The notes below the pieces were generated by a model. The model had not been told where the DNA came from. It was given only the letters and a program-made list of their open reading frames with translations, and did no database searches. A stretch of 61,904 nt of DNA from Pseudomonas frederiksbergensis (GTDB lineage: Bacteria; Pseudomonadota; Gammaproteobacteria; Pseudomonadales; Pseudomonadaceae), in the NCBI RefSeq assembly GCF_017114915.1, contig NZ_JAAUOE010000028.1, positions 1 to 61,904 on the forward strand, given 5' to 3'. Below are positions 46,163 to 55,112 of the stretch, piece after piece. Position numbers and translations under genes: made by a program. Every line of letters starts with the position of its first letter. Positions within the stretch are counted from its first letter, which is position 1.

Positions 46163-46609
46163 TCAGCCAGCCGGATAACCCATCCAGCCTAGTGTGGCCA
46201 TGGCCAGCACGCCATAGCGGGCGCCCTTGGCCAGGGTTATGATCAGCAGGAAGCGCCCCAGTGGTTCGCGCATGACGCCGGCCACCAGCGTCAGCGGGTC
46301 GCCGATGATCGGTACCCAGCTCAGCAGCAAGGACCAATGACCGTAGCGCTGATAATGCTTTTGGGCTTGTTGAAGATGACGAGCACTGACCGGAAACCAG
46401 CGCCGCTCGCGAAACCGCTCGATGCCGCGCCCCAGCCACCAGTTCAGCAGCGAGCCCAGCACATTGCCCAGCGTTGCGACCGCCAGCAGCGACCAGAGCC
46501 AATACTGGCCACTGAGCAACAGCCCCACCAGCACCGCTTCGGACTGCAAGGGCAGCAGGCTTGCGGCACCGAATGCCGCGAGAAACAGCCCGATGTAGGC
46601 GCCCAACAT
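46163..46609 (-). CDS. YqaA-type membrane protein (VTT/DedA-related)
   Basis: A 148-residue inner-membrane protein resembling E. coli YqaA, in the SNARE-associated/VTT superfamily. Hydrophobic segments at ~1-20, 27-60 and 95-145 surround WVPIIGDPLTLVAGVMREPL, the re-entrant loop motif with conserved Pro and Gly/Asp. The start ATG shares one base with the stop of the DUF411 gene (TGATG), so the pair is probably cotranslated. Relatives act in lipid or bicarbonate handling, but no role is proven for YqaA. Confidence 0.88.
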   Translation of the reverse strand: MLGAYIGLFLAAFGAASLLPLQSEAVLVGLLLSGQYWLWSLLAVATLGNVLGSLLNWWLGRGIERFRERRWFPVSARHLQQAQKHYQRYGHWSLLLSWVPIIGDPLTLVAGVMREPLGRFLLIITLAKGARYGVLAMATLGWMGYPAG

Positions 46610-47055
46610 CAACGGGCGGGGTAGTCCGCCACCACGACGTCAGTACCGTCCTTTTTCAGGCCGATCACCTGATAGGCATCACTCATGCCGTCCATTTCCA
46701 TGCCGGGCGAGCCCATCGGCATGCCGGGAGCGGCAACCCCCAAGAGATCGTCGCGCTTGCTCAAGGCCAGCACTTGATCGGCAGGCACATGGCCTTCGAC
46801 GAATTTGCCGTTGATCAAGCCGGTGTGGCAGGACGCCAGGCGAGGTGGAATGCCATGTTGTTGTTTGAACTGGCTCATGTCGGCTTCGACGTGGTCGTCG
46901 ACCTTGAAACCGTTGGCTTCCAGATGGCTGACCCATTTTTTGCAGCAGCCACAGTTGGCGTCGCGGTGAACTTCGATCGGGATCAGGTCGGCTGCCTGGG
47001 TCAGGGAGGAGATGAAGAGGGCGCTCAGGGCGGCCAGACGCAGGTGAGTTCGCAT
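46609..47055 (-). CDS. DUF411 metal-binding exported protein
   Basis: A 148-residue periplasmic protein with a signal peptide (MRTHLRLAALSALFISSLTQ, then A), followed by DUF411: VHRDANCGCCKKWVSHLEANG with the metal-binding CGCC, then SCHTGLINGKFVEGHVPAD. A Met-rich C-terminal segment (PGMPMGSPGMEMDGM) suggests copper binding. DUF411 genes are common in copper-resistance loci; none is adjacent here. I chose the ATG at 47055, which directly begins the signal peptide; nine further upstream codons are open. Confidence 0.9.
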   Translation of the reverse strand: MRTHLRLAALSALFISSLTQAADLIPIEVHRDANCGCCKKWVSHLEANGFKVDDHVEADMSQFKQQHGIPPRLASCHTGLINGKFVEGHVPADQVLALSKRDDLLGVAAPGMPMGSPGMEMDGMSDAYQVIGLKKDGTDVVVADYPAR

Positions 47056-47157
47056 GGGGATCTCGTCTCGGGTTGCGGTCAAAAAAGAAGCATTTTGACC
47101 CTTTTCAGCCGAGAGGAGATACGAGATTGTTTCCGGGTAATACAGCCGTGAGCAACC

Positions 47158-47243
47158 CTTGTGGGAGCGGGCTTGCCCGCGAAGGTGTCAGGTGACATCA
47201 ATGTTGACTGTGCCGTCGTCTTCGCGGGCAAGCCCGCTACAAG
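47158..47243. repeat. REP doublet (REPIN-like)
   Basis: CTTGTGGGAGCGGGCTTGCC and the inverted copy ending GCCCGCTACAAG flank a centre with GACATCAATGTTGACTG, like the doublet at 33685-33774. It lies between two leftward genes. Confidence 0.87.
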
Positions 47244-47251
47244 GGAACCAG

Positions 47252-48247
47252 CTACCGGTCGAGCAACTTCATGACTTCCTCCGGATAACGCAGGCCTGCC
47301 GTGGCATTGGCCGGGAATATCGCTTCCAGGGCCAGCAACTCCTCGCGGCTCAACTTCACGTCCAGCGCAGCCACATTTTCTTCCAGGTATTTACGCTGTT
47401 TGGTGCCTGGAATCGGGATCAGGTAATCCCCTTGGGCCAAGACCCACGCCAACGCCAGTTGGCCCGCCGTCACGCCCTTATCGGCGGCCAGGGCCTGCAC
47501 TTGCTGTACCAGCAACAGGTTTTTGGCGAAGTTTTCCCCTTGAAAACGCGGGCTGAAGCGACGGTAGTCGTCAGGTGCGAAGTCATCCGGGCTTTTCAGT
47601 GCACCAGTCAAAAAGCCCCGGCCCAATGGGCTGTAAGGTACAAAGGCCACGCCCAGGCGCTGGCACGCGGCCAGGCAACCGTTTTCTTCCTGATCGCGGC
47701 TCCACAGCGAATACTCACTTTGCAGGGCGCTGATCGGATGAACCTTGTTCGCTCGCTCCAGTGTGGCGACCGATGCTTCACTCAATCCCAGGTACCGCAC
47801 CTTGCCGGTCTTCACCAGTTCCGCCATGGCGCCGACGGTTTCCTCGATGGCAACCTGCGGATCGATGCGGTGCTGGTAATACAGATCCAGGGTTTCCACG
47901 CCAAGGCGCTTGAGGGTGCCGTCGATCGCCGCGCGAATGTATTCCGGTCGACCGTTGACGCCCCGTGCACCGGGGTTGGACGGGTCGCGAACAATGCCGA
48001 ACTTGCTGGCCAGAAATACCTGCTCACGCTTGCCGGCAATGGCCTTGCCGATCAGCGCTTCGTTGGTGTGTGGGCCGTACATGTCCGCCGTGTCGAGCAG
48101 GTTGATCCCCAGCTCCAGTGCGCGGTGCAAAGTGGCCGTGGCTTCGCGGGTGTCCACGCCGGTGGTGTAGAAATCGGTCATGCCCATGCAGCCCAGACCG
48201 ATGGCAGACACCTGTGGTCCGTTCTTGCCCAGTTGACGTGTTTGCAT
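47252..48247 (-). CDS. Aldo/keto reductase
   Basis: A 331-residue AKR-superfamily NADPH oxidoreductase. It opens MQTRQLGKNGPQVSAIGLGC. The catalytic tetrad appears as LLDTADMYG (Asp, Tyr), ASKFG (Lys) and YYQHRID (His); IPIPGTKQRKYLEEN is the cofactor-phosphate region. GGGAG lies upstream of the ATG at 48247. It is divergent from a LysR gene 117 bp away, the usual arrangement for a LysR-controlled target. Confidence 0.94.
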   Translation of the reverse strand: MQTRQLGKNGPQVSAIGLGCMGMTDFYTTGVDTREATATLHRALELGINLLDTADMYGPHTNEALIGKAIAGKREQVFLASKFGIVRDPSNPGARGVNGRPEYIRAAIDGTLKRLGVETLDLYYQHRIDPQVAIEETVGAMAELVKTGKVRYLGLSEASVATLERANKVHPISALQSEYSLWSRDQEENGCLAACQRLGVAFVPYSPLGRGFLTGALKSPDDFAPDDYRRFSPRFQGENFAKNLLLVQQVQALAADKGVTAGQLALAWVLAQGDYLIPIPGTKQRKYLEENVAALDVKLSREELLALEAIFPANATAGLRYPEEVMKLLDR

Positions 48248-48364
48248 GAAATCAGCTCCCTGTGAATTGAGTCCCATTGTTGATCTCGACAGAAACAAGA
48301 TAAACCGGCTAAAACTGCTATCACTATTTGTAATTTCTAAATAATCAGTCGGTAAGCCAAAGCA

Positions 48365-49291
48365 ATGGATCGTTTCAATGCCATGCGTGTGTTCACGCGA
48401 ATCGTCGAACTGGGCGGCTTCGCCAAGGCGGCGGACAGCCTGCAATTACCCCGTGCTTCCGTGACCATTCTGATCAAGCAACTTGAGGCACACCTGGGTG
48501 TGCAATTGCTGCAACGCACCACCCGGCAGATCAGCCTGACGCTCGATGGCGCCGCCTATTACCCGCGTTGTGTGCAATTGCTGGCTGATCTTGAGGAAAC
48601 CGAAGCCGTATTTTCCGCCGCTCGTCACAACCCCAAAGGTCTGCTGCGAGTGGATATGCCGGCGGGGGTGGGGCGTCTGATCGTGATCCCGGCATTGCCG
48701 CAATTCACGGCGCGGTATCCCTTGATCGAGCTGGAAATCGGTTTGAATGACCAGCCTGTGGATCTGATCCGCGAAGGCGTCGATTGCGTGTTGCGGGGCG
48801 GTTTGGCCCTGGATGATTCACTGGTGGCGCGGCCGCTGGTCACACTGGATCAGGTCACGTGTGCGAGTCCTGACTACCTGCAACGTTGCGGGACTCCGCT
48901 GGGTCTGGAGGATCTCAAGGGGCATCAGATGGTGGAATACTTTTCCAATAGCACAGGCAAACGCTACGGACTGGAGTTTGTCGTCGATGACCAGCTGCAG
49001 ATGATCGATCTGCCCAGGCACGTCTCGGTCAACAGCGCCGATGGCTATCTGGCGGCATGTGAGGCGGGATATGGCTTGGTCCAGACTCCGTACTATCACG
49101 TTGCCCGCCAGTTGAAGGAGGGGCGTTTGGTCGAGGTGCTGAGGGATGTGCCGCCACCGGGTATGCCGCTGACGGCGCTCTATCCTCCTCATCGCCAGTT
49201 GTCTCGGCGGGTGCGGGTGTTCGTCGACTGGATGGTGGAACTCTGTGCACAGCCGGCTAATGGTTTTTTTAGAAAAGACTCATGCGGCTGA
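48365..49291 (+). CDS. LysR family transcriptional regulator
   Basis: A 308-residue LTTR. The N-terminal winged helix (MDRFNAMRVFTRIVELGGFA, then KAADSLQLPRASVTILIKQLE) spans ~1-60, and the effector domain runs from ~90 (DMPAGVGRLIVIPALPQFTA). It resembles the CrgA-like subgroup that regulates divergent oxidoreductases, so it probably controls the aldo/keto reductase. The intergenic region between them (48248-48364) is AT-rich. Its 3' end overlaps the convergent GNAT gene by 12 bp. Confidence 0.93.
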   Translation: MDRFNAMRVFTRIVELGGFAKAADSLQLPRASVTILIKQLEAHLGVQLLQRTTRQISLTLDGAAYYPRCVQLLADLEETEAVFSAARHNPKGLLRVDMPAGVGRLIVIPALPQFTARYPLIELEIGLNDQPVDLIREGVDCVLRGGLALDDSLVARPLVTLDQVTCASPDYLQRCGTPLGLEDLKGHQMVEYFSNSTGKRYGLEFVVDDQLQMIDLPRHVSVNSADGYLAACEAGYGLVQTPYYHVARQLKEGRLVEVLRDVPPPGMPLTALYPPHRQLSRRVRVFVDWMVELCAQPANGFFRKDSCG

Positions 49292-50227
49292 GCGGTTACC
49301 TAGCGGGGCGTCTGTTTTCGTGACGGGGGTGTTCTGCTGCAAATCGTCATGCAACTGTTGCATGTACGCGCAGTGCAGGTTGAGGGATCGAACCTGCACG
49401 CCCCGATGAAACAGCGCGAACCAGCCATTGTCACCTGACGTAGGCATCAGGCCGGTAAAGGCGAAGCCCAGCGCCGAAAAACTGCGCAAGTGCCAGGCGA
49501 AGTGCCGGGACAGTTCGAGCCGTGCCGAGATCAGCCAGTGCCTGGGCAGTTGCCAGAGTTGCTCAAGTAAATCCTTGTTCAAATGGTGAATGATAATGTC
49601 GACCCGATGCTGATGTTGTTCTATTTGCAAGGGCATCGCGAGGCGCGGCGTGTCCTGGTGGGTTCCGAATACCGAGCACAAGTACTGCATGAACGCCCGG
49701 CAGCTTTCGGGCCAAGGGATGTCGGGGAGCGGCCGTGCGTGTCCTTCGATGACATGGCAGCCCATCACCATGGTTTCCAGGAGTGGTTTGGCAAATGGCG
49801 AAGGGACGTAATCGGGAAGCAGTCCAGTGCTGTGAAAACCGATTTTTTTTGCCATGCGTTGCGTGTAGGGATGGTGGGTCACTTGCTTGATCGAGACGTT
49901 CTTAAGCCCCAGAGAACCTGCCTGCTTCAGCAGTTCGCGGCTCAGGCGGGTCGCGAGGCTCTGTCCCTGGGCAGCGGGATGGACCACGGTGAGGGCCAGT
50001 TCCGCAGTATTGGAAGGGGCGTCGCGTCGCAACGCGGCATGCCCGAGAACATTTGCATCGTCCACAGCCAGCATTGATTGCCAGTGACCCTCGGCATTGT
50101 GCTGACTGATCATGTTCGGCAGGTAAACATCCGGCTGAGGGTAATCATCGCCGTAGACCTCTTGAAACAATCGACTCACTGCGTCTGCGTCGCCGGGGCG
50201 GTAGGCGCGAATTATCAACGGGGTCAT
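49280..50227 (-). CDS. GNAT N-acetyltransferase with extra C-terminal domain
   Basis: A 315-residue protein. Residues ~4-150 are a GNAT fold: IIRAYRPGDADAVSRLFQEV at the start, and the acetyl-CoA motif TVVHPAAQGQSLATRLSREL (Q-x-x-S-x-A form) near residue 85. Residues ~160-310 form a second region I do not recognise. ATG at 50227 shares a base with the stop of the upstream ligase gene (TGATG). It is the last gene of the LuxC/LuxE-like operon and is probably an acyl/acetyl-transfer step in the same pathway. The substrate is unknown. Confidence 0.85.
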   Translation of the reverse strand: MTPLIIRAYRPGDADAVSRLFQEVYGDDYPQPDVYLPNMISQHNAEGHWQSMLAVDDANVLGHAALRRDAPSNTAELALTVVHPAAQGQSLATRLSRELLKQAGSLGLKNVSIKQVTHHPYTQRMAKKIGFHSTGLLPDYVPSPFAKPLLETMVMGCHVIEGHARPLPDIPWPESCRAFMQYLCSVFGTHQDTPRLAMPLQIEQHQHRVDIIIHHLNKDLLEQLWQLPRHWLISARLELSRHFAWHLRSFSALGFAFTGLMPTSGDNGWFALFHRGVQVRSLNLHCAYMQQLHDDLQQNTPVTKTDAPLGNRSAA

Positions 50228-51516
50228 CACGCGAACTCCAGCGGGGGAACGTCATACTCCCGCAAATCCAGCACCCGCAGTTGTTTGCCCGAACGCGGGT
50301 GAAGCTTCAGGTCTGTGGTTGCGCAGGACAATACTCGAAACTCCAGCAGACCCTCGCGGCTCAGGTCGTCGATGGCGGGGTAGTGGGCAAGCAGCGCTTT
50401 ACGCAATGCGTGGAGCACCGGTTCGACGGCTTGTAACTGAGGTTCGGGTACCCACTTCACGCTCAACAGATCCTTGGGGCCGGTCTGTTCGATCAGTAAC
50501 TGCCATTGTTCGCTGTGTGCTACCCGCTGAACGATCTCGTGTATTTCTGCGGTGAACAGCGACAGCACACCGACTCGTATTCGTTGACTGTGGGCACTGC
50601 GCCCTTTGAGCGCGAACTTACGCCTCGGGGTTGCGGCCGGCTCACGCCAACAGGCGCGGTCGCCCACCGGATAGCGCAGCAGTGGCATGAGCCGGCGTGT
50701 CAGGTTGGTGATGACCAATAGCCCGGTCCGATCACATTCTTCGATCACTTCGCCGGTATGTTCGTCGACGATTTCCAGCAGGGTTTGTTGATCGAACACC
50801 CGATGCTCGCCCAATGCACAGTCGCGATCGCTGGCGCCTATCAGCCCGGCGTCTACGCTAGCGTAGCCGATCGAGGCGATACGGGCATTGGGGAACACTT
50901 CCCCGAGGATTGCCAACTGCGGGGCAAACAGGCTTTCACCTCCATACAACAGCGTCTCGACCCCGCACAATACACGCCGATGCTGCGCCAGGTAGGCGCA
51001 GAATCGCAGCAGTTGTGCCGGTACTCCGGCCAGAACGTTGATCCGATGTTGCTCTATGGCATCCGCCAATACGTCCGGCTCGACACTTCCTGTAAACGGA
51101 AACTCACAGATGGATTCCTCGACATGGGCCAGGGAGTCGTGGACGAACAGAAAGCTGGCGTAGAGATCCCCTGAAAAAAACAGGTTGGCAACCCGGTCGC
51201 CGTTGTTCAGTTGAGCCGAGAGGCTGGCGCCGAATGTGCTGACCAACGCTTGCCATTCCTCGTAGGAGTAAATCGCAAGTTTGCCTTGGCTGGTCGAGCC
51301 TCCGGTTTTAAATACCAGTGCATCATCGACTTTTCCGGTCAGGACTGGCCAATGACTCAAGTCATTGCTACCAGACCAATAGTCGGCCACATGGGTTAAT
51401 GGCAGATCTTTTAAAGCAAGCCCGTTCGCGGGCAAGTGTTCCAGATGTTTGCGGTAGAAGTTGGAGTGTCGTCTTATATAAGGTACGAGTTGTTCAAGCG
51501 AATAAGTTGGCTTCAC
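50227..51516 (-). CDS. PaaK-like AMP-forming acyl ligase
   Basis: A 429-residue stand-alone adenylate-forming enzyme of the phenylacetate-CoA ligase/LuxE-like superfamily. The phosphate-binding loop is FKTGGSTSQGK (69-79); further motifs are NLFFSGDLYASFLFVHDS, LLYGGESLF and SIGYASVDAGLIG. The start codon is GTG (51516). It is clearly paralogous to the C-terminal half of the next gene upstream (NLFYGGNLYGGFFSF; MYGSVDAGPLG). A 40-bp gap separates it from that gene. It probably activates a carboxylic acid as acyl-AMP for the reductase. The substrate is not known. Confidence 0.85.
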   Translation of the reverse strand: MKPTYSLEQLVPYIRRHSNFYRKHLEHLPANGLALKDLPLTHVADYWSGSNDLSHWPVLTGKVDDALVFKTGGSTSQGKLAIYSYEEWQALVSTFGASLSAQLNNGDRVANLFFSGDLYASFLFVHDSLAHVEESICEFPFTGSVEPDVLADAIEQHRINVLAGVPAQLLRFCAYLAQHRRVLCGVETLLYGGESLFAPQLAILGEVFPNARIASIGYASVDAGLIGASDRDCALGEHRVFDQQTLLEIVDEHTGEVIEECDRTGLLVITNLTRRLMPLLRYPVGDRACWREPAATPRRKFALKGRSAHSQRIRVGVLSLFTAEIHEIVQRVAHSEQWQLLIEQTGPKDLLSVKWVPEPQLQAVEPVLHALRKALLAHYPAIDDLSREGLLEFRVLSCATTDLKLHPRSGKQLRVLDLREYDVPPLEFA

Positions 51517-51556
51517 GGGATTCTCTTTTTTAGTGGGCGTCTTGCGTCGACTTTTT

Positions 51557-53959
51557 TTATTTTCGTTGATCGATAATTAAGGGGGTTTTGCCACTGTGTT
51601 TGTTTCGGGTGAATGCTTGTTCAGCGCATGTCGTCACTTCCACAATTAAAAGTTCAGCGCTCACCGCATTCGCCAAGGCTTCGTGGGTCAGCAGTTTTTC
51701 GTGTGCCCACGCGGCGTCTGCATCCGCGAGAACGTGCATGCGTTCGATCCCGTCGGCGGTGTGGTCCAGGACCACTTGAATGGGTGATCCCACACTGAGT
51801 TCCAGCGCCGCAGGCGCAATGAATTCCGTGCCAATGCGCACCAGTTTGCCGTGCCGCTGCAGCAGTTCGAATCGCGGCGTCTCCAGTCCGCAAGGGCAGG
51901 TTCCGGGTATCCAGCGGCCGGTGTCTCCGATGTCATATCGGCGCACGTGCTGACCTTGCCGGGCGCGGGACGTAAACAGCAGGCGGCCGATCTCATGGGC
52001 CTGTACCGGCACATCCTGTTCGAGCTGAACGATTTCCAGATGCTGGGTTTCGCTCATCAAGTGGAATACGCCGTCCGCCGTGGCCTGGCAGGCATGCCCC
52101 AAGGGGCCTGCATCGACGGAGCCATACATGGCGGAGCGAATCGTCGACACTCCACAGCTTTCCATCAGGCGCCGACTGGCTTCTCCCGGATGCTCGCCGC
52201 CAAAGAAAACTTTGCCGATACCGGCGTAAGCGCGAAGTCGGTCCTGCTCTTTGAGAAACAGGCGATGCAGCGTGCTGGGCATGCCGATCAGCACGGTGAC
52301 ACGCTGCTCCACGATCAGTCGGGCGATTTCGCTGAAGTCATCGTCCTGGGGCGCCCCCATGGGCAAATGCACAACACCCATCTGTTCCAGAATGTTGGAA
52401 AAACTGAAAAAACCGCCATAAAGGTTGCCGCCATAGAACAGGTTCATCACCCGGTCCTGTGACGGATCGAGCCCTACGGAAAACATGCCATCGGCTGCGG
52501 CGCGCATTTGTCGTTGAAAGTCTTGATAGCTGAAGCCAGCCAGCGCCGGCGTCCCGCTGCTACCGCCGGAACGGAAGTACAACTGTGCCGCGGATCCGAT
52601 CGGTTGGGCCATAAAAGTGTCTTTGTCCATGATCGGGTCATGGGATGTGTCAGGGGCAGGTGGAACCGGGTCGAGCGTTGCACGGCCCGTCGACACATGC
52701 GGGGGCAAACTCACCGAGAGGCGGCGACTCAGACGCGACAGCGCGTAAACGCCATCGTGGGGCTCACCGGTGTATCCGTCATGGATCGACTCGCAAGGCG
52801 CAATGCGACTAACCCCGGCATTGACCAATGTTCGAACGAGCTCGGGCGTTTCTGCCGAGGGATACATCAACGCGCAGCTTTGCAGGAAGTTGCGCCAGGG
52901 GTGCAGCGTCTCGGCGAGCAGATGCTGTGGTACTGGCTTGAGCAGAATCGTACGAAACAGCGGTGACGGCGCGAGCGTTTGATGGTGCTCCCAGATGACA
53001 CGCCATCCGAGGCCGGCCCACACCTGGCCGGTCTGATTGGCAAAGCACTGATCGAGCTGCGCCATGGCGGTGCGGGTGGTGATTTCCGATGCTTCCTGAT
53101 CTGTCGGCGTCAACGCCGGCCAGTGTGGGGCGCGACGGTTGAAGGCTTCGGCCAGTCGATCTCCGAGGTTCTGCAAGACAGCCGGATCGTTGCTGTCCAC
53201 CAGCATCCATTGAGGGCTGGAACACGCCTGTTGATCCAGTCGACAGACTTCGTCCGCCAATGCATCGAGTGCCGAAGGCGTCGCCGAATCAGGTGACAGG
53301 TAGGCGAAGCTGATCTTGTGTCCCCAATCGATCCAGCGACAGCCGGCCGGGATCTGCTGGCGAATCGCTTTGAGCGCTGTTTCCCCGCCCCACGCGGACA
53401 CCCCATCGGCCTTGGCGCAGAGTTGAGCGATATGAGAGGTGTCCACCGGCAGAACCGCTACGAATTCGGCCAGTCTGCCACTGGTGTCGCAACGCAAAAG
53501 GGCGGCGAGCAATTGTGCGGTCAGCCCCTGATCGCTGGAGCTGGGGCGCAGCCAGTTGATGTTGCCGGCCAGCAGGCTTTCGAGTACCGCGAAGAACGCC
53601 AGCATCGGTGCGTTGCCCGGGGTGATATGCACCACCAGCCCCAATGGATGCCAGCTTTCGAAGCTGGGCTGGCGGTAGTCGATACGCCGCAGCGAACGCG
53701 GTTGCAGGCCCAGTTCCCGCTCAAGCTTGGTGCTCAGGTTGCTGCGCTGGCAGAAGTCGATAAGCCCCTGACATTGATCGTCGTCCAGGGGCAGATCCAG
53801 GCCGCGAGCTTGCAGCTGCGTGGCAAAGCGAGCGGCGGATTCGATCACGATATCGCTGTCGATCGGTGAAGAAAGCAGCCGGGGCAATGGTTTCTGAAGC
53901 AGTTCGAGGGCGCTTTGCGCGGTGATGTCGTCGCGCAGCTGGCCATTGATCAGGTACAT
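51557..53959 (-). CDS. LuxC-like acyl reductase fused to PaaK-like ligase
   Basis: An 800-residue two-domain protein. Residues ~1-425 match fatty-acyl-CoA reductase LuxC: HITPGNAPMLAF (111-122), SAWGGETA (188-195), the candidate catalytic Cys246 in DQQACSSPQ, and RIAPCESIHDGYTGEPHDGV near the end. After a Pro/Asp-rich linker, residues ~450-800 are an AMP-forming domain (FRSGGSSGTPA at 462-472; VFFGGEHPGEASRR; MYGSVDAGPLG; CPCGLETPRFE). It could activate an acid and reduce the thioester to an aldehyde in one polypeptide. GGAGGAG lies 5 bases before the ATG. LuxE is immediately upstream (1-bp gap). Confidence 0.9.
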   Translation of the reverse strand: MYLINGQLRDDITAQSALELLQKPLPRLLSSPIDSDIVIESAARFATQLQARGLDLPLDDDQCQGLIDFCQRSNLSTKLERELGLQPRSLRRIDYRQPSFESWHPLGLVVHITPGNAPMLAFFAVLESLLAGNINWLRPSSSDQGLTAQLLAALLRCDTSGRLAEFVAVLPVDTSHIAQLCAKADGVSAWGGETALKAIRQQIPAGCRWIDWGHKISFAYLSPDSATPSALDALADEVCRLDQQACSSPQWMLVDSNDPAVLQNLGDRLAEAFNRRAPHWPALTPTDQEASEITTRTAMAQLDQCFANQTGQVWAGLGWRVIWEHHQTLAPSPLFRTILLKPVPQHLLAETLHPWRNFLQSCALMYPSAETPELVRTLVNAGVSRIAPCESIHDGYTGEPHDGVYALSRLSRRLSVSLPPHVSTGRATLDPVPPAPDTSHDPIMDKDTFMAQPIGSAAQLYFRSGGSSGTPALAGFSYQDFQRQMRAAADGMFSVGLDPSQDRVMNLFYGGNLYGGFFSFSNILEQMGVVHLPMGAPQDDDFSEIARLIVEQRVTVLIGMPSTLHRLFLKEQDRLRAYAGIGKVFFGGEHPGEASRRLMESCGVSTIRSAMYGSVDAGPLGHACQATADGVFHLMSETQHLEIVQLEQDVPVQAHEIGRLLFTSRARQGQHVRRYDIGDTGRWIPGTCPCGLETPRFELLQRHGKLVRIGTEFIAPAALELSVGSPIQVVLDHTADGIERMHVLADADAAWAHEKLLTHEALANAVSAELLIVEVTTCAEQAFTRNKHSGKTPLIIDQRK

Positions 53960-53960
53960 A

Positions 53961-55091
53961 TCAAGCTCCTCCGATCAGTTCTGAAGCGGCCATGGCACAG
54001 CTGCGACTGGCGCTGGTGCCGGCGCGCCCATGCAGTTCGAACCAATCGGTCGTCAGGCCGCATCCGCAACGGGCGCCGGGGTGCAGCGTTGCCAGATCGC
54101 CCATGACCACCGCATGAGCAGGGCTTGAGGAAATGTAGGGGGAGACGAATTCCAGCAAACCGCGCTGGCCGTAGGGCTGGACAGTGAAATCGGATGGGTT
54201 GCGCACGAAAACCTTCGAATATATCGGGACATGAAAATGATGATGGGCACACTGGATATAGGGCACGGCATGCTCTACGGCGCCGTAGCCGTCCCGACAG
54301 CGGGACAGGTCGATACCCAATTGCCGGTTGATTCGGGCATACAACTGATGCAGGGGAATCTCCTGTGCCGCCTGGGTTTTCCAGCCGCCCCCCAGAAACA
54401 CCAGTGACCGGGCAGGCAACTGCAAGTCGGCCACGCCGGTGTCCTCCATGTGCTGCAGTGCATGGGAAAGGAACGCCGGAAAACCGAGAATGCGAACGGG
54501 TAATCCTTCCTCGGCAAACTCCTGCAAGGCGCGAATGACACCGAAGAGGTCGAACTCGTGGCCTTTGCCGGTCAGGCGCAAGCCGTAAGCGACTCGGTTG
54601 ACGGGGGCATAACTGCACAGAAACTGATCGGTATAGGCCGTGCCAAGGGTGATGGCTGCCTCGGGTTCATAGCTCAGGAGCAGATAATTGCAGGGGCTGT
54701 CCGGAGTGTCCCAGCCGTAGTACCGGAAAATGCGACTCACCATGCCCTGGGCGGCAGCCATGCTGCGATGGTCATAGCGCATGCGACTCTTCTGACCGCT
54801 GGTGCCGGATGAGGTCAGCTCCAGCGCGCCTTCGCCTGTGGGGCCGAGCAGCAAATGACGTTTGAAGTAATTGGCGAAAATCGGCGGCAACCTTGACCAG
54901 TCATCCAGCGTCTCCAGAGTGCGGGCATCAAGGCCATTGGCGTTCAGCCAGCGTTCGTAGCCAGGTGTGTGGTGGCAATGAAACAGGCTGACTTCAGCCA
55001 TGGCCCGGTCGAACAGGCCTTGCGGCACGGAATCCGGGCAATAGGGTTGTGTCAACGCGCAAAGCGCATCGGTGTGGGGTAGATGGATCAT
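53961..55091 (-). CDS. LuxE-like acyl-protein synthetase
   Basis: A 376-residue acyl-AMP-forming synthetase similar to LuxE of bacterial luciferase operons, which activates a fatty acid, holds it on its own cysteine and passes it to LuxC. The phosphate loop is ELTSSGTSGQKSRMRYD (91-107), and FLGGGWKTQAAQEIP and DGYGAVEHAVPYIQC follow. The candidate acyl-carrying Cys365 near the C-terminus (SRSCAMAA) lies almost exactly where V. harveyi LuxE has its acylated cysteine. LuxC follows after 1 bp, as expected for partners. No luxAB is in the window. Confidence 0.87.
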   Translation of the reverse strand: MIHLPHTDALCALTQPYCPDSVPQGLFDRAMAEVSLFHCHHTPGYERWLNANGLDARTLETLDDWSRLPPIFANYFKRHLLLGPTGEGALELTSSGTSGQKSRMRYDHRSMAAAQGMVSRIFRYYGWDTPDSPCNYLLLSYEPEAAITLGTAYTDQFLCSYAPVNRVAYGLRLTGKGHEFDLFGVIRALQEFAEEGLPVRILGFPAFLSHALQHMEDTGVADLQLPARSLVFLGGGWKTQAAQEIPLHQLYARINRQLGIDLSRCRDGYGAVEHAVPYIQCAHHHFHVPIYSKVFVRNPSDFTVQPYGQRGLLEFVSPYISSSPAHAVVMGDLATLHPGARCGCGLTTDWFELHGRAGTSASRSCAMAASELIGGA

Positions 55092-55112
55092 CAGAAGGCC
55101 TATGGTGTGGGG

